Assembly: GCA_018223185.1 (NCBI GenBank)
Contig: JAAEYW010000027.1
Span: 1 to 64,000 of the forward strand
DNA: 64,000 bases
Direction of reading: 5' to 3'
Source of the DNA: Oceanospirillales bacterium
GTDB lineage: Bacteria; Pseudomonadota; Gammaproteobacteria; Pseudomonadales; Balneatricaceae
Part shown: positions 52,902-60,932 of the stretch, piece by piece
Numbering within the stretch: position 1 is the first letter of the stretch
Layout of the letters: every line of letters starts with the position of its first letter
The notes under the pieces: model-generated
What the model was told of the DNA's origin: nothing
Seen by the model: only the letters and a program-made list of their open reading frames with translations
Database searches by the model: none
Position numbers and translations under genes: made by a program

Positions 52902-53825
52902 ATGTGTACAGTTTGCGGGTGCAGTGAAGGTGAGGTTTCGATTGAGGGGCATCATCACCATCACGGGCGTCACAGTCACAGTTCAGAGAACGCTGCTCAG
53001 AGTGCAGATAACAGTTCCGGGCAGAATCATAGTGAAACCCTCTTAGTTACCGGGGGGAACAACCTCCATTTCGGTCAGGGCGCTGCTCATGCCCATGCAC
53101 CGGGTCTCAGTCAGAGCCGTATGGTTCAGATCGAACAAGACATTCTTGGCAAAAATGATCACTATGCCGGGCAAAACCGGCAACGTTTTGAGGCGATGAA
53201 TCTGTTTGCACTCAATCTGGTATCCAGCCCTGGATCTGGCAAAACATCACTGCTGACGGCGAGTATTGAACATATTAAAGGTCGCTGTCCCGTTGCTGTG
53301 ATTGAAGGGGATCAGCAGACCGCCAACGATGCTGATCGCATACGTGAAACTGGTGTTGAGGCGGTACAGGTGAATACCGGAAAAGGCTGCCATCTGGATG
53401 CTCATATGGTGGGTCATGCGATGGATCGCTTTGCTGACCTGTCCGGTGGCATTCTGTTTATTGAGAATGTTGGAAATCTGGTTTGTCCGGCCGCATTTGA
53501 TCTGGGTGAAGCTCATAAAGTTGCCATCCTGTCAGTCACTGAAGGGGAAGATAAACCGCTGAAATACCCCGATATGTTCTATGCCGCCGATCTGATGTTG
53601 CTGAATAAGACTGACCTGCTTCCCTATCTGGATTTTGATGTTGATAAGTGTATCGCTGCAGCTAAACAGGTCAATCCCGATATCGAGGTGATTCAGCTCT
53701 CAGCACGTTCTGGAGAGGGAATGAGTGACTGGCTGAACTGGATAGAGCAGCACCGGGCCGCCCGAATCCGTCAAAGGATTGAACAGCTTAACCGTCAGGT
53801 CTGTGTGCTACAGGAAATGCTATGA
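52902..53825 (+). CDS. hypB: hydrogenase nickel incorporation GTPase HypB
   Basis: SIMIBI-class GTPase of 307 residues that drives nickel transfer with HypA. It has the N-terminal high-affinity nickel motif [11 protein letters not shown], a histidine-rich stretch ([12 protein letters not shown]), P-loop [13 protein letters not shown], switch [13 protein letters not shown], the metal site segment [15 protein letters not shown] and NKTDLLPYL for guanine recognition. Complete. Downstream, an overlapping ATGA starts a frame of only four codons. Confidence 0.96.
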   Translation: MCTVCGCSEGEVSIEGHHHHHGRHSHSSENAAQSADNSSGQNHSETLLVTGGNNLHFGQGAAHAHAPGLSQSRMVQIEQDILGKNDHYAGQNRQRFEAMNLFALNLVSSPGSGKTSLLTASIEHIKGRCPVAVIEGDQQTANDADRIRETGVEAVQVNTGKGCHLDAHMVGHAMDRFADLSGGILFIENVGNLVCPAAFDLGEAHKVAILSVTEGEDKPLKYPDMFYAADLMLLNKTDLLPYLDFDVDKCIAAAKQVNPDIEVIQLSARSGEGMSDWLNWIEQHRAARIRQRIEQLNRQVCVLQEML

Positions 53826-54057
53826 GCAGCACCTGAATCAACACGTGATTTGATTGTCAGGATACTCATGCGAGCCACTCTTCATTCAGATAACAACTAT
53901 ATCGTTGAGGTTCATTGTAACGCCTGATATAGAAGGGATTTATCTTTCTTTGCTATATGACTTTATGGCATGACTTTGCGTAATGGTTTTGCTGAATGAG
54001 GGCGCGAATGCATTACTTTGATATGACTGAATAAAGGCAAAAAGGAAAGTGGCAGGT
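53826..54057. other. gap after hypB where a third hyp gene appears lost
   Basis: The hypB stop overlaps an ATG that opens ATG AGC AGC ACC TGA, so any coupled third gene would end at once. The rest of the gap shows no recognisable gene. Confidence 0.4.
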
Positions 54058-54086
54058 AAAAAAAAGCCCTGCATTAGCAGGGCTTT
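54058..54086 (-). terminator. intrinsic terminator of phasin gene 1
   Basis: Stem AGCCCTGC/GCAGGGCT with ATTA loop, followed on the minus strand by eight T residues. Confidence 0.93.
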
Positions 54087-54105
54087 AAAGGGAACTAAGT
54101 GATAT

Positions 54106-54411
54106 TTACTTAGCTAATTTAGATACTTCAGCCATAGCTTCTTCACTTGCTGATTTAGCCAGTTCAGTGAAGGCTTCGCCCTGTGCTTTCAGCAGTTCGA
54201 ACAGAGTAGTGTTGGCTTCAACGTTGAATTTAACAACGTCTTCAGGCGTTTTCAGATCTTTCGCTTTTTCAGCTTCAGTCTTGAAGAACGCAGCCAGGTC
54301 TTCACCGGCTTTTTTCTGCAGTTCAACAGACTTAGTGATAGTCGCAGCCTGCATCTCCATCAGAGATTTTACAGATTCGAAAGACTTGGTGAAATCGATT
54401 GAGTTGGTCAT
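54106..54411 (-). CDS. phasin family protein, copy 1
   Basis: Polyhydroxyalkanoate granule-surface protein of 101 residues. Amphipathic helices with FTKSFESVKSLMEMQAATIT, VELQKKAGEDLAAFFKTEAE and LLKAQGEAFTELAKSASEEA match the phasin family. The ATG at 54411 aligns with copy 2; the longer in-frame start would include promoter-proximal operator sequence. It has its own promoter, two dyad operators and terminator. It is a diverged duplicate of the gene at 54605-54913. Confidence 0.93.
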   Translation of the reverse strand: MTNSIDFTKSFESVKSLMEMQAATITKSVELQKKAGEDLAAFFKTEAEKAKDLKTPEDVVKFNVEANTTLFELLKAQGEAFTELAKSASEEAMAEVSKLAK

Positions 54412-54431
54412 GGTAGTTCTCCAGTAATTTA

Positions 54432-54447
54432 TGTTGCAGTGCACAAT
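54432..54447. promoter_or_regulatory. downstream operator of phasin gene 1
   Basis: TTGCAGTGCACAA, an imperfect dyad just after the -10 box, around the predicted transcription start. Same TGCACAA half-site as the other three phasin operators. Confidence 0.6.
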
Positions 54448-54454
54448 GAAGTCT

Positions 54455-54482
54455 ATTGTAGGGAAGTTGGTGATTAAGTCAA
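54455..54482 (-). promoter_or_regulatory. sigma-70 promoter of phasin gene 1
   Basis: Minus strand TTGACT (54482-54477), 16-base spacer, TACAAT (54460-54455). Flanked on both sides by TGCACA dyads. Confidence 0.8.
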
Positions 54483-54490
54483 ATCTTTTT

Positions 54491-54505
54491 TTGTGCAGTG
54501 CACAA
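54491..54505. promoter_or_regulatory. upstream operator of phasin gene 1
   Basis: Perfect odd palindrome TTGTGCAGTGCACAA (7+1+7), eight bases upstream of the -35 box. Candidate PhaR-type repressor site. Confidence 0.75.
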
Positions 54506-54554
54506 AAATATTTTCACGCCACTTCCTGCCTGATCAACTGATCTGTTCAGGTAT

Positions 54555-54585
54555 AAAAAAACCCGGTAGTTTTCACTACCGGGTT
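54555..54585 (-). terminator. intrinsic terminator of phasin gene 2
   Basis: Perfect 11 bp stem AACCCGGTAGT/ACTACCGGGTT with TTTC loop, followed by a T-run on the minus strand. Confidence 0.94.
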
Positions 54586-54604
54586 CTCAGAAGAAGACTC
54601 GCTA

Positions 54605-54913
54605 TTAGCTAGCCAGTTTCTTGATTTCTGCCATAGTCTCTTCGCCAGACGCTTTAGCCAGCTCGGTGAAGGCTTCGCCCTGTGCTTTCAGCAGTTCGTA
54701 AAGAGCTTTGTTGGATTCTACATTGAACTTAACAAACTCTTCAGGAGTCTTCAGTTCTTTCGCTTTCTCAGCTTCAGCTTTGAAGAAAGCAGCCAGGTCT
54801 TCAGCAGACTTCTTCTGTAGTTCAACTGTTTTAGTGATTGTTGAGGTTTGCAGGCCCATCAGTGTCTGAGCAGATTCGAAAGGCTTTTTGAAATCAAAAG
54901 TAGTGTTGATCAT
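54605..54913 (-). CDS. phasin family protein, copy 2
   Basis: Phasin of 102 residues, clearly paralogous to copy 1: FKKPFESAQTLMGLQTSTIT, VELQKKSAEDLAAFFKAEAE, KELKTPEEFVKFNVESNKAL and LLKAQGEAFTELAKASGEET. It would coat PHA granules. Both copies are transcribed separately from similar promoters, so they may be expressed to different levels or have different partners. No PHA synthase or PhaR gene is in this window. Confidence 0.94.
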   Translation of the reverse strand: MINTTFDFKKPFESAQTLMGLQTSTITKTVELQKKSAEDLAAFFKAEAEKAKELKTPEEFVKFNVESNKALYELLKAQGEAFTELAKASGEETMAEIKKLAS

Positions 54914-54933
54914 AGTAGTCTCCGTTAGATTAT

Positions 54934-54949
54934 GATGCGGTGCACAATA
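54934..54949. promoter_or_regulatory. downstream operator of phasin gene 2
   Basis: GATGCGGTGCACAATA, imperfect dyad with TGCACAAT half-site after the -10 box, placed as in phasin gene 1. Confidence 0.55.
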
Positions 54950-54955
54950 AAAACT

Positions 54956-54983
54956 ATTTTAGTTAAAAATAATACATGGTCAA
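54956..54983 (-). promoter_or_regulatory. sigma-70 promoter of phasin gene 2
   Basis: Minus strand TTGACC (54983-54978), 16-base spacer, TAAAAT (54961-54956). Same geometry as the phasin gene 1 promoter. Confidence 0.78.
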
Positions 54984-54986
54984 GCG

Positions 54987-55005
54987 TTTTGTGCGGCGCA
55001 CAAAA
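54987..55005. promoter_or_regulatory. upstream operator of phasin gene 2
   Basis: Dyad TTTTGTGC GGC GCACAAAA, perfect 8 bp arms around three bases, just upstream of -35. Confidence 0.75.
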
Positions 55006-55153
55006 CAAATTTATTGCTTGCAGATTAGCAGCAGAAGATGACGGTTCGGTGACAGGAGAAAAACAGCAGGGTGAACGTTTTGCCCTGCTGTTTCTCCTGT
55101 GGGCAGAGTTAACGGCAGGGCGGGCTTTATGCAAAGGGGGCATCGCCTGAAGA

Positions 55154-56221
55154 TTAGTTACTCAGGTCGAGAGCCTGTTTAAGCTGTTCTATGACCTTGG
55201 TTGACAGCCGGTTGATTCGTATAGAATTGGTTTGCGGATCAAACTCAATTTCACTGTTACTGTTTACATGGCCAAGTGAGCGCCGGGAAAAATCCAGCTG
55301 CCAGTTGTCCATTTTTGCTTTCACCTGTGTGTAAGCGTTGATGGTACTGGTATGGGGCTGAAACTCCTGACTCACCTGATAGTTATCGGAGTTGGCGAAC
55401 TTGCTGAAGCTGCCCGTCGCCTGTTGTGCCTGTTCAGGCGGTATATGGCTGTCAAAGATCTTTTCAACATCGGGGAGATAGGCTGACTGCTTATCATCTC
55501 TTTGACGGGAAAGGTAGCTGACGACGTCCTCAACAATCTCTTCCTGTTTATCCTGTAGCTGATAGTGACGGCAAAAATCTTCACTCGCCTTTATCAGGTC
55601 TGAAGTTGATTTCTTTGCAGGGACAACATCGGTGCAGCCCAGGGCGTTGGAAAAGTAGTGGGTAATATCCCCTTTACGCCGGGTGCCGATAAAACTCAGA
55701 TAGCTGTCGCTACCCTCTTTGTAGGTGGTGATATTGATCTTGGCTGCCTGATGCAGTTTTTCCAGGTCGACTTCGATCACTTTGGTGGGATTTAGCTCCT
55801 GATCAAAGGCAACGCCTGTTTTATCACCGACCAAACCGATCAGCAGATAATCAAAGACATCAGATGAGTAGTAGATAAAGATGACATAGCCCCCGGTGGC
55901 GGCGCGCGCAGAGGGCTGCTGAAGGGAGGCTGCCAGTTGAGCCAGAGCCTGATCGCACAGGGTCAGAAAGGTTTTTTCGTCCGGTGTATTATCGATAAAC
56001 TTTTTAAATCCGGAGATAAACGGGTAGCCCTCACTGTTCTCCTCATTAAAGGAACCGTGGGTCAGTGCAGCACGACGGCCATAAGCGGACACCAGAGCAT
56101 TAAACAGTTGCTGTGCCATCGGATTTGTAACATCGATAGGGCCGCCCTTTTCACTGATGGTTGCAACGCTGTCGTCGGCTTCTTTTATCAGTTCACGGAT
56201 GGCTAAAAATTTAAGATCCAT
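55154..56221 (-). CDS. yejK: nucleoid-associated protein YejK/NdpA
   Basis: Nucleoid-associated protein of 355 residues (E. coli YejK 335). It shows PMAQQLFNALVSAYGRRAAL near the N-terminus, GYVIFIYYSSDVFDYLLIGL in the central part and SFIGTRRKGDITHYFSNALG followed by GCTD. These match the NdpA family of spermidine-nucleoid-associated proteins with 37 kDa subunit. Monocistronic; precise role in chromosome organisation is not settled. Confidence 0.93.
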   Translation of the reverse strand: MDLKFLAIRELIKEADDSVATISEKGGPIDVTNPMAQQLFNALVSAYGRRAALTHGSFNEENSEGYPFISGFKKFIDNTPDEKTFLTLCDQALAQLAASLQQPSARAATGGYVIFIYYSSDVFDYLLIGLVGDKTGVAFDQELNPTKVIEVDLEKLHQAAKINITTYKEGSDSYLSFIGTRRKGDITHYFSNALGCTDVVPAKKSTSDLIKASEDFCRHYQLQDKQEEIVEDVVSYLSRQRDDKQSAYLPDVEKIFDSHIPPEQAQQATGSFSKFANSDNYQVSQEFQPHTSTINAYTQVKAKMDNWQLDFSRRSLGHVNSNSEIEFDPQTNSIRINRLSTKVIEQLKQALDLSN

Positions 56222-56336
56222 TGAGGTAGTTTCCGATGTTTTTAAGGTGCTGGTAAACCCGGGAGTTTATTGGGTAACTTATTCCAGGGGTGGCTAATTC
56301 CAGAGGCGGGTAAGTGTAGCGTATTGACTGGTGTGG

Positions 56337-56597
56337 TCAAATGTAAGGCGCTGTTTCGCTCTCCATCCGGGCGAGTGTGATGAGTGCCTGGTGCCTGTTT
56401 TCACCGCAATGTTCCTCATCTGCCTGAAATGCGCGACACAGCGATGGATAGCCAGCACTGTTCCAGAGCGTGCAGTTAAAAGATTTATCCAGATTGACGC
56501 AGGGAACACCCGCAGGTTTTCCGTTCGGCATATTGGGAATGGGAGTGCTTATCTGAGGAGCGATACAGCAGGCTCCGCAGCCGGGACGACACTTCAT
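56337..56597 (-). CDS. YkgJ-family cysteine cluster protein
   Basis: Small metal-binding protein of 86 residues. Eight cysteines: KCRPGCGACCIAPQISTPIP, the VPCVNLD segment, FNCTLW and SLCRAFQADEEHCGENR give the CxxxCxxCC...C...C...C pattern of YkgJ-like proteins, thought to bind zinc or iron-sulfur. Function unknown. Divergent from the YaeQ gene. Confidence 0.88.
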   Translation of the reverse strand: MKCRPGCGACCIAPQISTPIPNMPNGKPAGVPCVNLDKSFNCTLWNSAGYPSLCRAFQADEEHCGENRHQALITLARMESETAPYI

Positions 56598-56676
56598 ATA
56601 GCGATATTATCCTGTTAGTAAAGCGTTATAATAGCGCATCAGAGCAGATAAATGCCCCCATAAAAGGTTTAATTCT

Positions 56677-57210
56677 ATGGCGCTTAAGCCAACCATCTAT
56701 AAAGTTGAACTTCAGTTAAGCGATACTGATCGCCATTGTTATGAAACCTGTAACCTGACCCTGGCTCAGCACCCCTCCGAAACGCTCCAGCGGATGATGG
56801 TGCGGGTGCTTGTATATGGCATAAATTATCATCAGGATCTGGGGTTTACCCGGGGATTGTCCAGCACAGATGAGCCGGAACTCTGGCAGGTTGGTCCTGA
56901 TGGCGTGGTTGAACACTGGATTGAACTGGGGCAGGCATCGCCCGAGCGGTTGCGTAAAGCTGTCAGCCGGGCACCTAAAATTTCGCTGTATGCCTATGGC
57001 CGGGAAGTTGATACCTGGTGGGACAAACAGGGCAAAGCGATTACTGATCTGCCAAAGGTGAAGGCCTGGCGTTTTCATGATAGTGATGTCGCCCGGCTGG
57101 AAGATTTTGTCAGCCGTACTATGCAACTATCCCTGACTATCAGCGACGGGGAATTGTTCCTCAGTGATAATACTAACCATCTGAGTTTACGGGTCAGCGC
57201 TTTAGACTGA
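56677..57210 (+). CDS. yaeQ: YaeQ family protein
   Basis: 177-residue YaeQ protein with a PD-(D/E)xK nuclease-like fold. Landmarks are KPTIYKVELQLSDTDRHCYE, AQHPSETLQRMMVRVLVY, DEPELWQVGPDGVVEHWIEL and WDKQGKAITDLPKVKAWRF. E. coli YaeQ was once proposed to substitute for RfaH-type regulation; biochemical role is open. Monocistronic. Confidence 0.94.
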   Translation: MALKPTIYKVELQLSDTDRHCYETCNLTLAQHPSETLQRMMVRVLVYGINYHQDLGFTRGLSSTDEPELWQVGPDGVVEHWIELGQASPERLRKAVSRAPKISLYAYGREVDTWWDKQGKAITDLPKVKAWRFHDSDVARLEDFVSRTMQLSLTISDGELFLSDNTNHLSLRVSALD

Positions 57211-57481
57211 GTCTGAGTTTTAACGCTGATGTGTTCAGTAAAAAGGGTATGAGGATCCGGGCCCGACTGCAAGGGTAAGGTTCTGCTGGAAAGAACCTGG
57301 TGTCGGTAAGAGAGAAGGGCCCGGATGAGATTCAGTGTATACTGTTTTAATCCGGGTGCAATTTATCCGGATAAACTGGATTTGAGAATCTGCCCAAACT
57401 GAGTAACGAAATCGCCATGCATGCCCTGCTGCATTGCATTTTCACACTGTGTCCTGATCTGAGTGATGTGCAGTTGCTGGC

Positions 57482-58288
57482 TTAGCGTCCTTTGCTCATG
57501 TCCTCAATCATCTGCATCTCCCGCGCTGAAAAACCGGCCTTTAATCTTATTTCGTGATTGAACGGGCCTTTAAGCGGGCCTTTCATATACTTCCAAAGCA
57601 GATCAATAAAGGTTTTATCAGGATCCAGCTGCCGCTGCTGGCACTGGTAGTGGTACCAGCGGGTTCCGGAACTGACATGGCCGATCTCTTCATTGGCGAT
57701 CATTGTGAGTATATCGACCATTTTCTTGTCACCCAGCTGGTTAAACCGCTGGATCGTTTTTGGCACTACATCCAGAGCTCTCGCCTCAAACACCCGGTGT
57801 ACGATCCCCATTCTTTCCAGCATATCGTCTGCGGTGTCGACTGCCATACCCCAGAGTTCACCATGAGCTTTGAAGCTGCCATAGTCATAACCCATCTCCC
57901 TGAGCCGTCCGCGCAGTGCGATAAAGTGGTTAGCCTCCTCTCCTGCACACTGCATCCAGTCGGCGTAAAATTCCTCTGGCATTCCCCGGTAACGGTAGAC
58001 TGAATCCAGTGCCAGATTGACGGCAGTGAGTTCTATATGGGCGAGAGCATGGATCAGAGCCGCACGACCTTCCTCTTTGCCAAACTTGCGTTTATTGACT
58101 TCAGAAGGTGCGACAATCTCCGGCATATCCGGCTGACCCGGGTGGTTCAGCAGCTCCGGCTCGTCACCCTCAAGCCATTCCAGTTCACCCGCATTCCAGC
58201 GGCTCACTGTTTGTCGGGTCAGTTCGATCTTCAGATCAGGATCTGCTGTCAGGAAAGCTTGTTTTGTGTGTGCGTATAGGTTTTGCAC
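57482..58288 (-). CDS. DUF455 ferritin-like protein
   Basis: 268-residue ferritin-like helical bundle. Possible di-iron ligands occur in ALIHALAHIELTAVNLALDS (H..AHIE), CAGEEANHFIALRGRLREMG (EE..H) and MIANEEIGHVSSGTRWYHYQ (EE..H), the DUF455 signature spacing. Some relatives are compared with tRNA-hydroxylase MiaE, but the substrate is unknown. Start at the first ATG. Confidence 0.88.
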   Translation of the reverse strand: MQNLYAHTKQAFLTADPDLKIELTRQTVSRWNAGELEWLEGDEPELLNHPGQPDMPEIVAPSEVNKRKFGKEEGRAALIHALAHIELTAVNLALDSVYRYRGMPEEFYADWMQCAGEEANHFIALRGRLREMGYDYGSFKAHGELWGMAVDTADDMLERMGIVHRVFEARALDVVPKTIQRFNQLGDKKMVDILTMIANEEIGHVSSGTRWYHYQCQQRQLDPDKTFIDLLWKYMKGPLKGPFNHEIRLKAGFSAREMQMIEDMSKGR

Positions 58289-58387
58289 TTAAATTACCGT
58301 CTGGCTGATATAAACGGGTGCAATTGTACCTTCTGCTGGCTTTGCAGTGGAGAAAAAACCGCTTATTCATGATCTGAGCAGTCATGA

Positions 58388-58807
58388 CTACCAGTCACGA
58401 TAGTACCGGTGATGGCGAAAGCTTCGATTGTCATGGCGTCGATGATGACGGTTGATGATTCTCCGTTGCTGAAAGCCATGCTTTGAATAGTATTGGTGTT
58501 TCGGTTCAACAGAGTGGCTTTGGTATCTCCCGGAGTAAACTCTGTTCGGGTAGGATCTGAAGTGCGCGTCTGCACTATATTTTTCAGATCGGTAATGCCC
58601 TGACTGTTGATAGCCGGAATGGCCGTAATAGCGATTTGTATAAAGGTAACCACTGAGATGACGGTCACTGATATAGAGCCGCACACTGCCCATGTCGATA
58701 GTGATTCCCCCGTGGATACGAATATCGCTATCAGCATAACTGCTCAGGGGCAGGGCGAGCAGCGACAGGGAGAGTAACAGCGCCGGTAATTTATTTAAGC
58801 TGCACAT
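58388..58807 (-). CDS. secreted basic Tyr/His/Arg-rich protein
   Basis: 139 residues with a strong signal peptide (LPALLLSLSLLALPLSSYAD) and a low-complexity mature chain rich in Tyr, His, Arg and Ser, for example HYRSEKYSADAHFRSYPNR and the tail HHRRHDNRSFRHHRYYRDW. No family assigned. It could be a metal-binding or surface-adhesive periplasmic protein. AGAGG before the ATG supports the start. Confidence 0.72.
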   Translation of the reverse strand: MCSLNKLPALLLSLSLLALPLSSYADSDIRIHGGITIDMGSVRLYISDRHLSGYLYTNRYYGHSGYQQSGHYRSEKYSADAHFRSYPNRVYSGRYQSHSVEPKHQYYSKHGFQQRRIINRHHRRHDNRSFRHHRYYRDW

Positions 58808-59013
58808 AATTTAACCTCTTTTACAGTTAAATTTTAGTGCACTAAATAGCCATCAGAGCTGAAAGCCGGGCTATTTTAGCGGATGATTTTTCAGCATAAA
58901 TATCAGCCTGATTAAGCTCTTATACAGCTTTCAGGTTTTCGGATATCTGTTTTTTTGACATCTCAGATACTCTGGCGGGTATCTGAGATAGTCATTTACT
59001 GGGCAGTACAGTG

Positions 59014-59985
59014 TTAAATTTCAGGCACAAAACGGGCAGGCCAGCTGCCGCGAAAGGCTGCAAAAATCAGCCGTCTGAGTTTGTACCAGTAGGTTCCGAA
59101 CAGAACAATAAATATGCCAAATCCAATGAAGATCATTAATGGCAGGTTGCTGCTGTCAAGAATATTGCTGCTGACGACTTTAAATATTGCGTAGAGCGCA
59201 TATGAAAGACTCGACACCAGCATCGCCCGGCGGTCAACGAAGAGCGCGGTCAGGAGAAATAGTATGAAAAATAGTAACAGTACAATTTCCCGGTTGGTAC
59301 CTGCATCCAGAACGCCGGCATCACTGAATAACAGGGTGGTCATCATACCATGCACAATCAGTGGGGATGCCAATAGATGAAGCCAGAAGCCGCAATCACT
59401 GGCACGCAGTTGCCGTTTACGGTCCCGCGCATCAAAACTCATTGCCACCAGAAAAACGGTTAATCCAAGGGCGCTGAACACTAATTGGTGTCTTAGGATA
59501 TCAACACCAATGCTGCTGATCACTGCCGCCACAAGGCCTGCGGCGACAGGCAGCAGGCTGAACGGCATTCGGTAGCGCAGGTAAAACAGGAACGAGCAGC
59601 CGCTGAGTGTCAGAAACTGCAGGGTTGCTGTTTCAAACTGAGAGATCCCCAGTGCTTTACTCAGGAAATAGAGCGTCGATATCAGGATGGCGATACCCGG
59701 CAGTGCCAGTCGACGAATGCGTACCAGCCATTCAGCAGCACCAAGGAACAGTGCTGCGGGCAACAGCCACTGGAGCTGACTCAGATTCAGTGCTGCGACC
59801 GAAAAGGTGACAAACAGAACGCCTAAGGTGATAAAAATATCGCCAAAGTTGCGAATGAAGCGAAGTTGCTCTTCGCCGGCTGACTCATCGCTATTTTCTG
59901 CTGAACTGAATGTAATCAGTTCCTGAAGTTGTGCATGGGAGATGATACCGCGCTGAGCCGCTCTCTCCAGGGTTTCTCTGTCCAC
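59014..59985 (-). CDS. DUF2157 family membrane protein
   Basis: 323-residue integral membrane protein. A soluble N-terminal segment (DRETLERAAQRGIISHAQLQ) is followed by about nine or ten helices such as ITLGVLFVTFSVAALNL and LLFFILFLLTALFVDRRAML. The N-terminal motif and layout match DUF2157. Function unknown. Possibly the first gene of its own unit. Confidence 0.82.
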   Translation of the reverse strand: MDRETLERAAQRGIISHAQLQELITFSSAENSDESAGEEQLRFIRNFGDIFITLGVLFVTFSVAALNLSQLQWLLPAALFLGAAEWLVRIRRLALPGIAILISTLYFLSKALGISQFETATLQFLTLSGCSFLFYLRYRMPFSLLPVAAGLVAAVISSIGVDILRHQLVFSALGLTVFLVAMSFDARDRKRQLRASDCGFWLHLLASPLIVHGMMTTLLFSDAGVLDAGTNREIVLLLFFILFLLTALFVDRRAMLVSSLSYALYAIFKVVSSNILDSSNLPLMIFIGFGIFIVLFGTYWYKLRRLIFAAFRGSWPARFVPEI

Positions 59986-60061
59986 TGTGCCTCCGTACGT
60001 AAAATGGCATAGCTTAGCGCTATTTTGTTACCGGGGTAAGGGGAAGGAAGGTAGCAGAGAC

Positions 60062-60550
60062 TTAGCGGCGTCGAATGCCAATTTTACGGCCTATATTCGC
60101 TGGCGTTGTCAGCTCAGACTGCAGCTTAGCCATTGCATTAATCTGTTCGGCCACTTCGGGCGGAAACTCACAACTACTGCGGCTGTTAAGGTCAACACAC
60201 ATCGCCATCTGTTCCAGAGTGGAGGCAAGGTATTCAATGCCCTGTTCAGTATAGGCATACATTTCGAAGTAGAGGTGCAGGCGTTTGTTGTCGTGGTCGA
60301 TCAGTTGGCAGCGAATCTCAACAGGCTGATCCAGAACGACTTCGTTGTTATAGGTAATGTGGTTTTCAAGCACCATCCAGGATATCCCGGTTTTTTCAGT
60401 TACCGCTTCACTCAGCCCCAGCTGACTCACAAGCTCGACGCCCGCAAGATCGAAAATCAGAACATAATAGGCAACATTCATATGATTGTTGTAATCAAGC
60501 CACTCCGGTTTGATTCGGGTGCGCAAGATAATCGGGGCTCTTGTATTCAT
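60062..60550 (-). CDS. hot-dog-fold acyl-CoA thioesterase
   Basis: 4HBT-type thioesterase of 162 residues. The core is IKPEWLDYNNHMNVAYYVLI with the catalytic-type DYNNHMN segment, then ENHITYNNEVVLDQPVEIRC and LHLYFEMYAYTEQGIEYLAS. Related proteins include betaine/carnitine-pathway thioesterases; no such genes lie nearby, so the acyl group is unknown. It follows the 67-residue Oxidored-like gene, spaced by 11 bases, on the same strand. Confidence 0.88.
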   Translation of the reverse strand: MNTRAPIILRTRIKPEWLDYNNHMNVAYYVLIFDLAGVELVSQLGLSEAVTEKTGISWMVLENHITYNNEVVLDQPVEIRCQLIDHDNKRLHLYFEMYAYTEQGIEYLASTLEQMAMCVDLNSRSSCEFPPEVAEQINAMAKLQSELTTPANIGRKIGIRRR

Positions 60551-60561
60551 GGGGCAGGTTC

Positions 60562-60765
60562 CTATTCGCTTTGTTCAGTTTGCGTGGCTTTGTCTGCAGC
60601 CTCTCTGATCGCTTTCTGTTCAGCGTTCCAGATGTTCAGCTCTTCATAATAGGTATCCCAGACGCAGGGGGAACACTCGCTTTCACAGCATTCATAGTCG
60701 GCGGGCGGTGTGGGCTTTTCCCGGGTCATAACGGTGACCTGTTGTGTGGGGTTGTCTTGGCTCAT
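60562..60765 (-). CDS. oxidoreductase-like domain small protein
   Basis: 67 residues carrying the short Oxidored-like (PF09791 type) motif KPTPPADYECCESECSPC followed by VWDTYYEEL. This cysteine cluster is found in small bacterial proteins and mitochondrial OXLD1; it may bind a metal. Function unknown. Upstream partner of the thioesterase gene. Confidence 0.85.
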   Translation of the reverse strand: MSQDNPTQQVTVMTREKPTPPADYECCESECSPCVWDTYYEELNIWNAEQKAIREAADKATQTEQSE

Positions 60766-60932
60766 AATGATTTATGGTTTTCTGGTTGCTTTTGGTTAAT
60801 CCTGACTATTTTACTATGTTTATCGTGTTACGCCCATCCAACAGAGGTTGTAAGTCACTTTTAGACTATATGTCAGCGGTGCTTTCTGCGACAATAAGCG
60901 CCCCCGAAATAAGTTGTCTCGCTGATATCCCC

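Noticed and set aside
57360-57510. Minus-strand open stretch just after the DUF455 gene reading like a short helical peptide (MQQGMHGDFVTQFGQILK).
   Set aside because: No ribosome site or convincing start, overlaps the DUF455 3' end in another frame, and no family resemblance.
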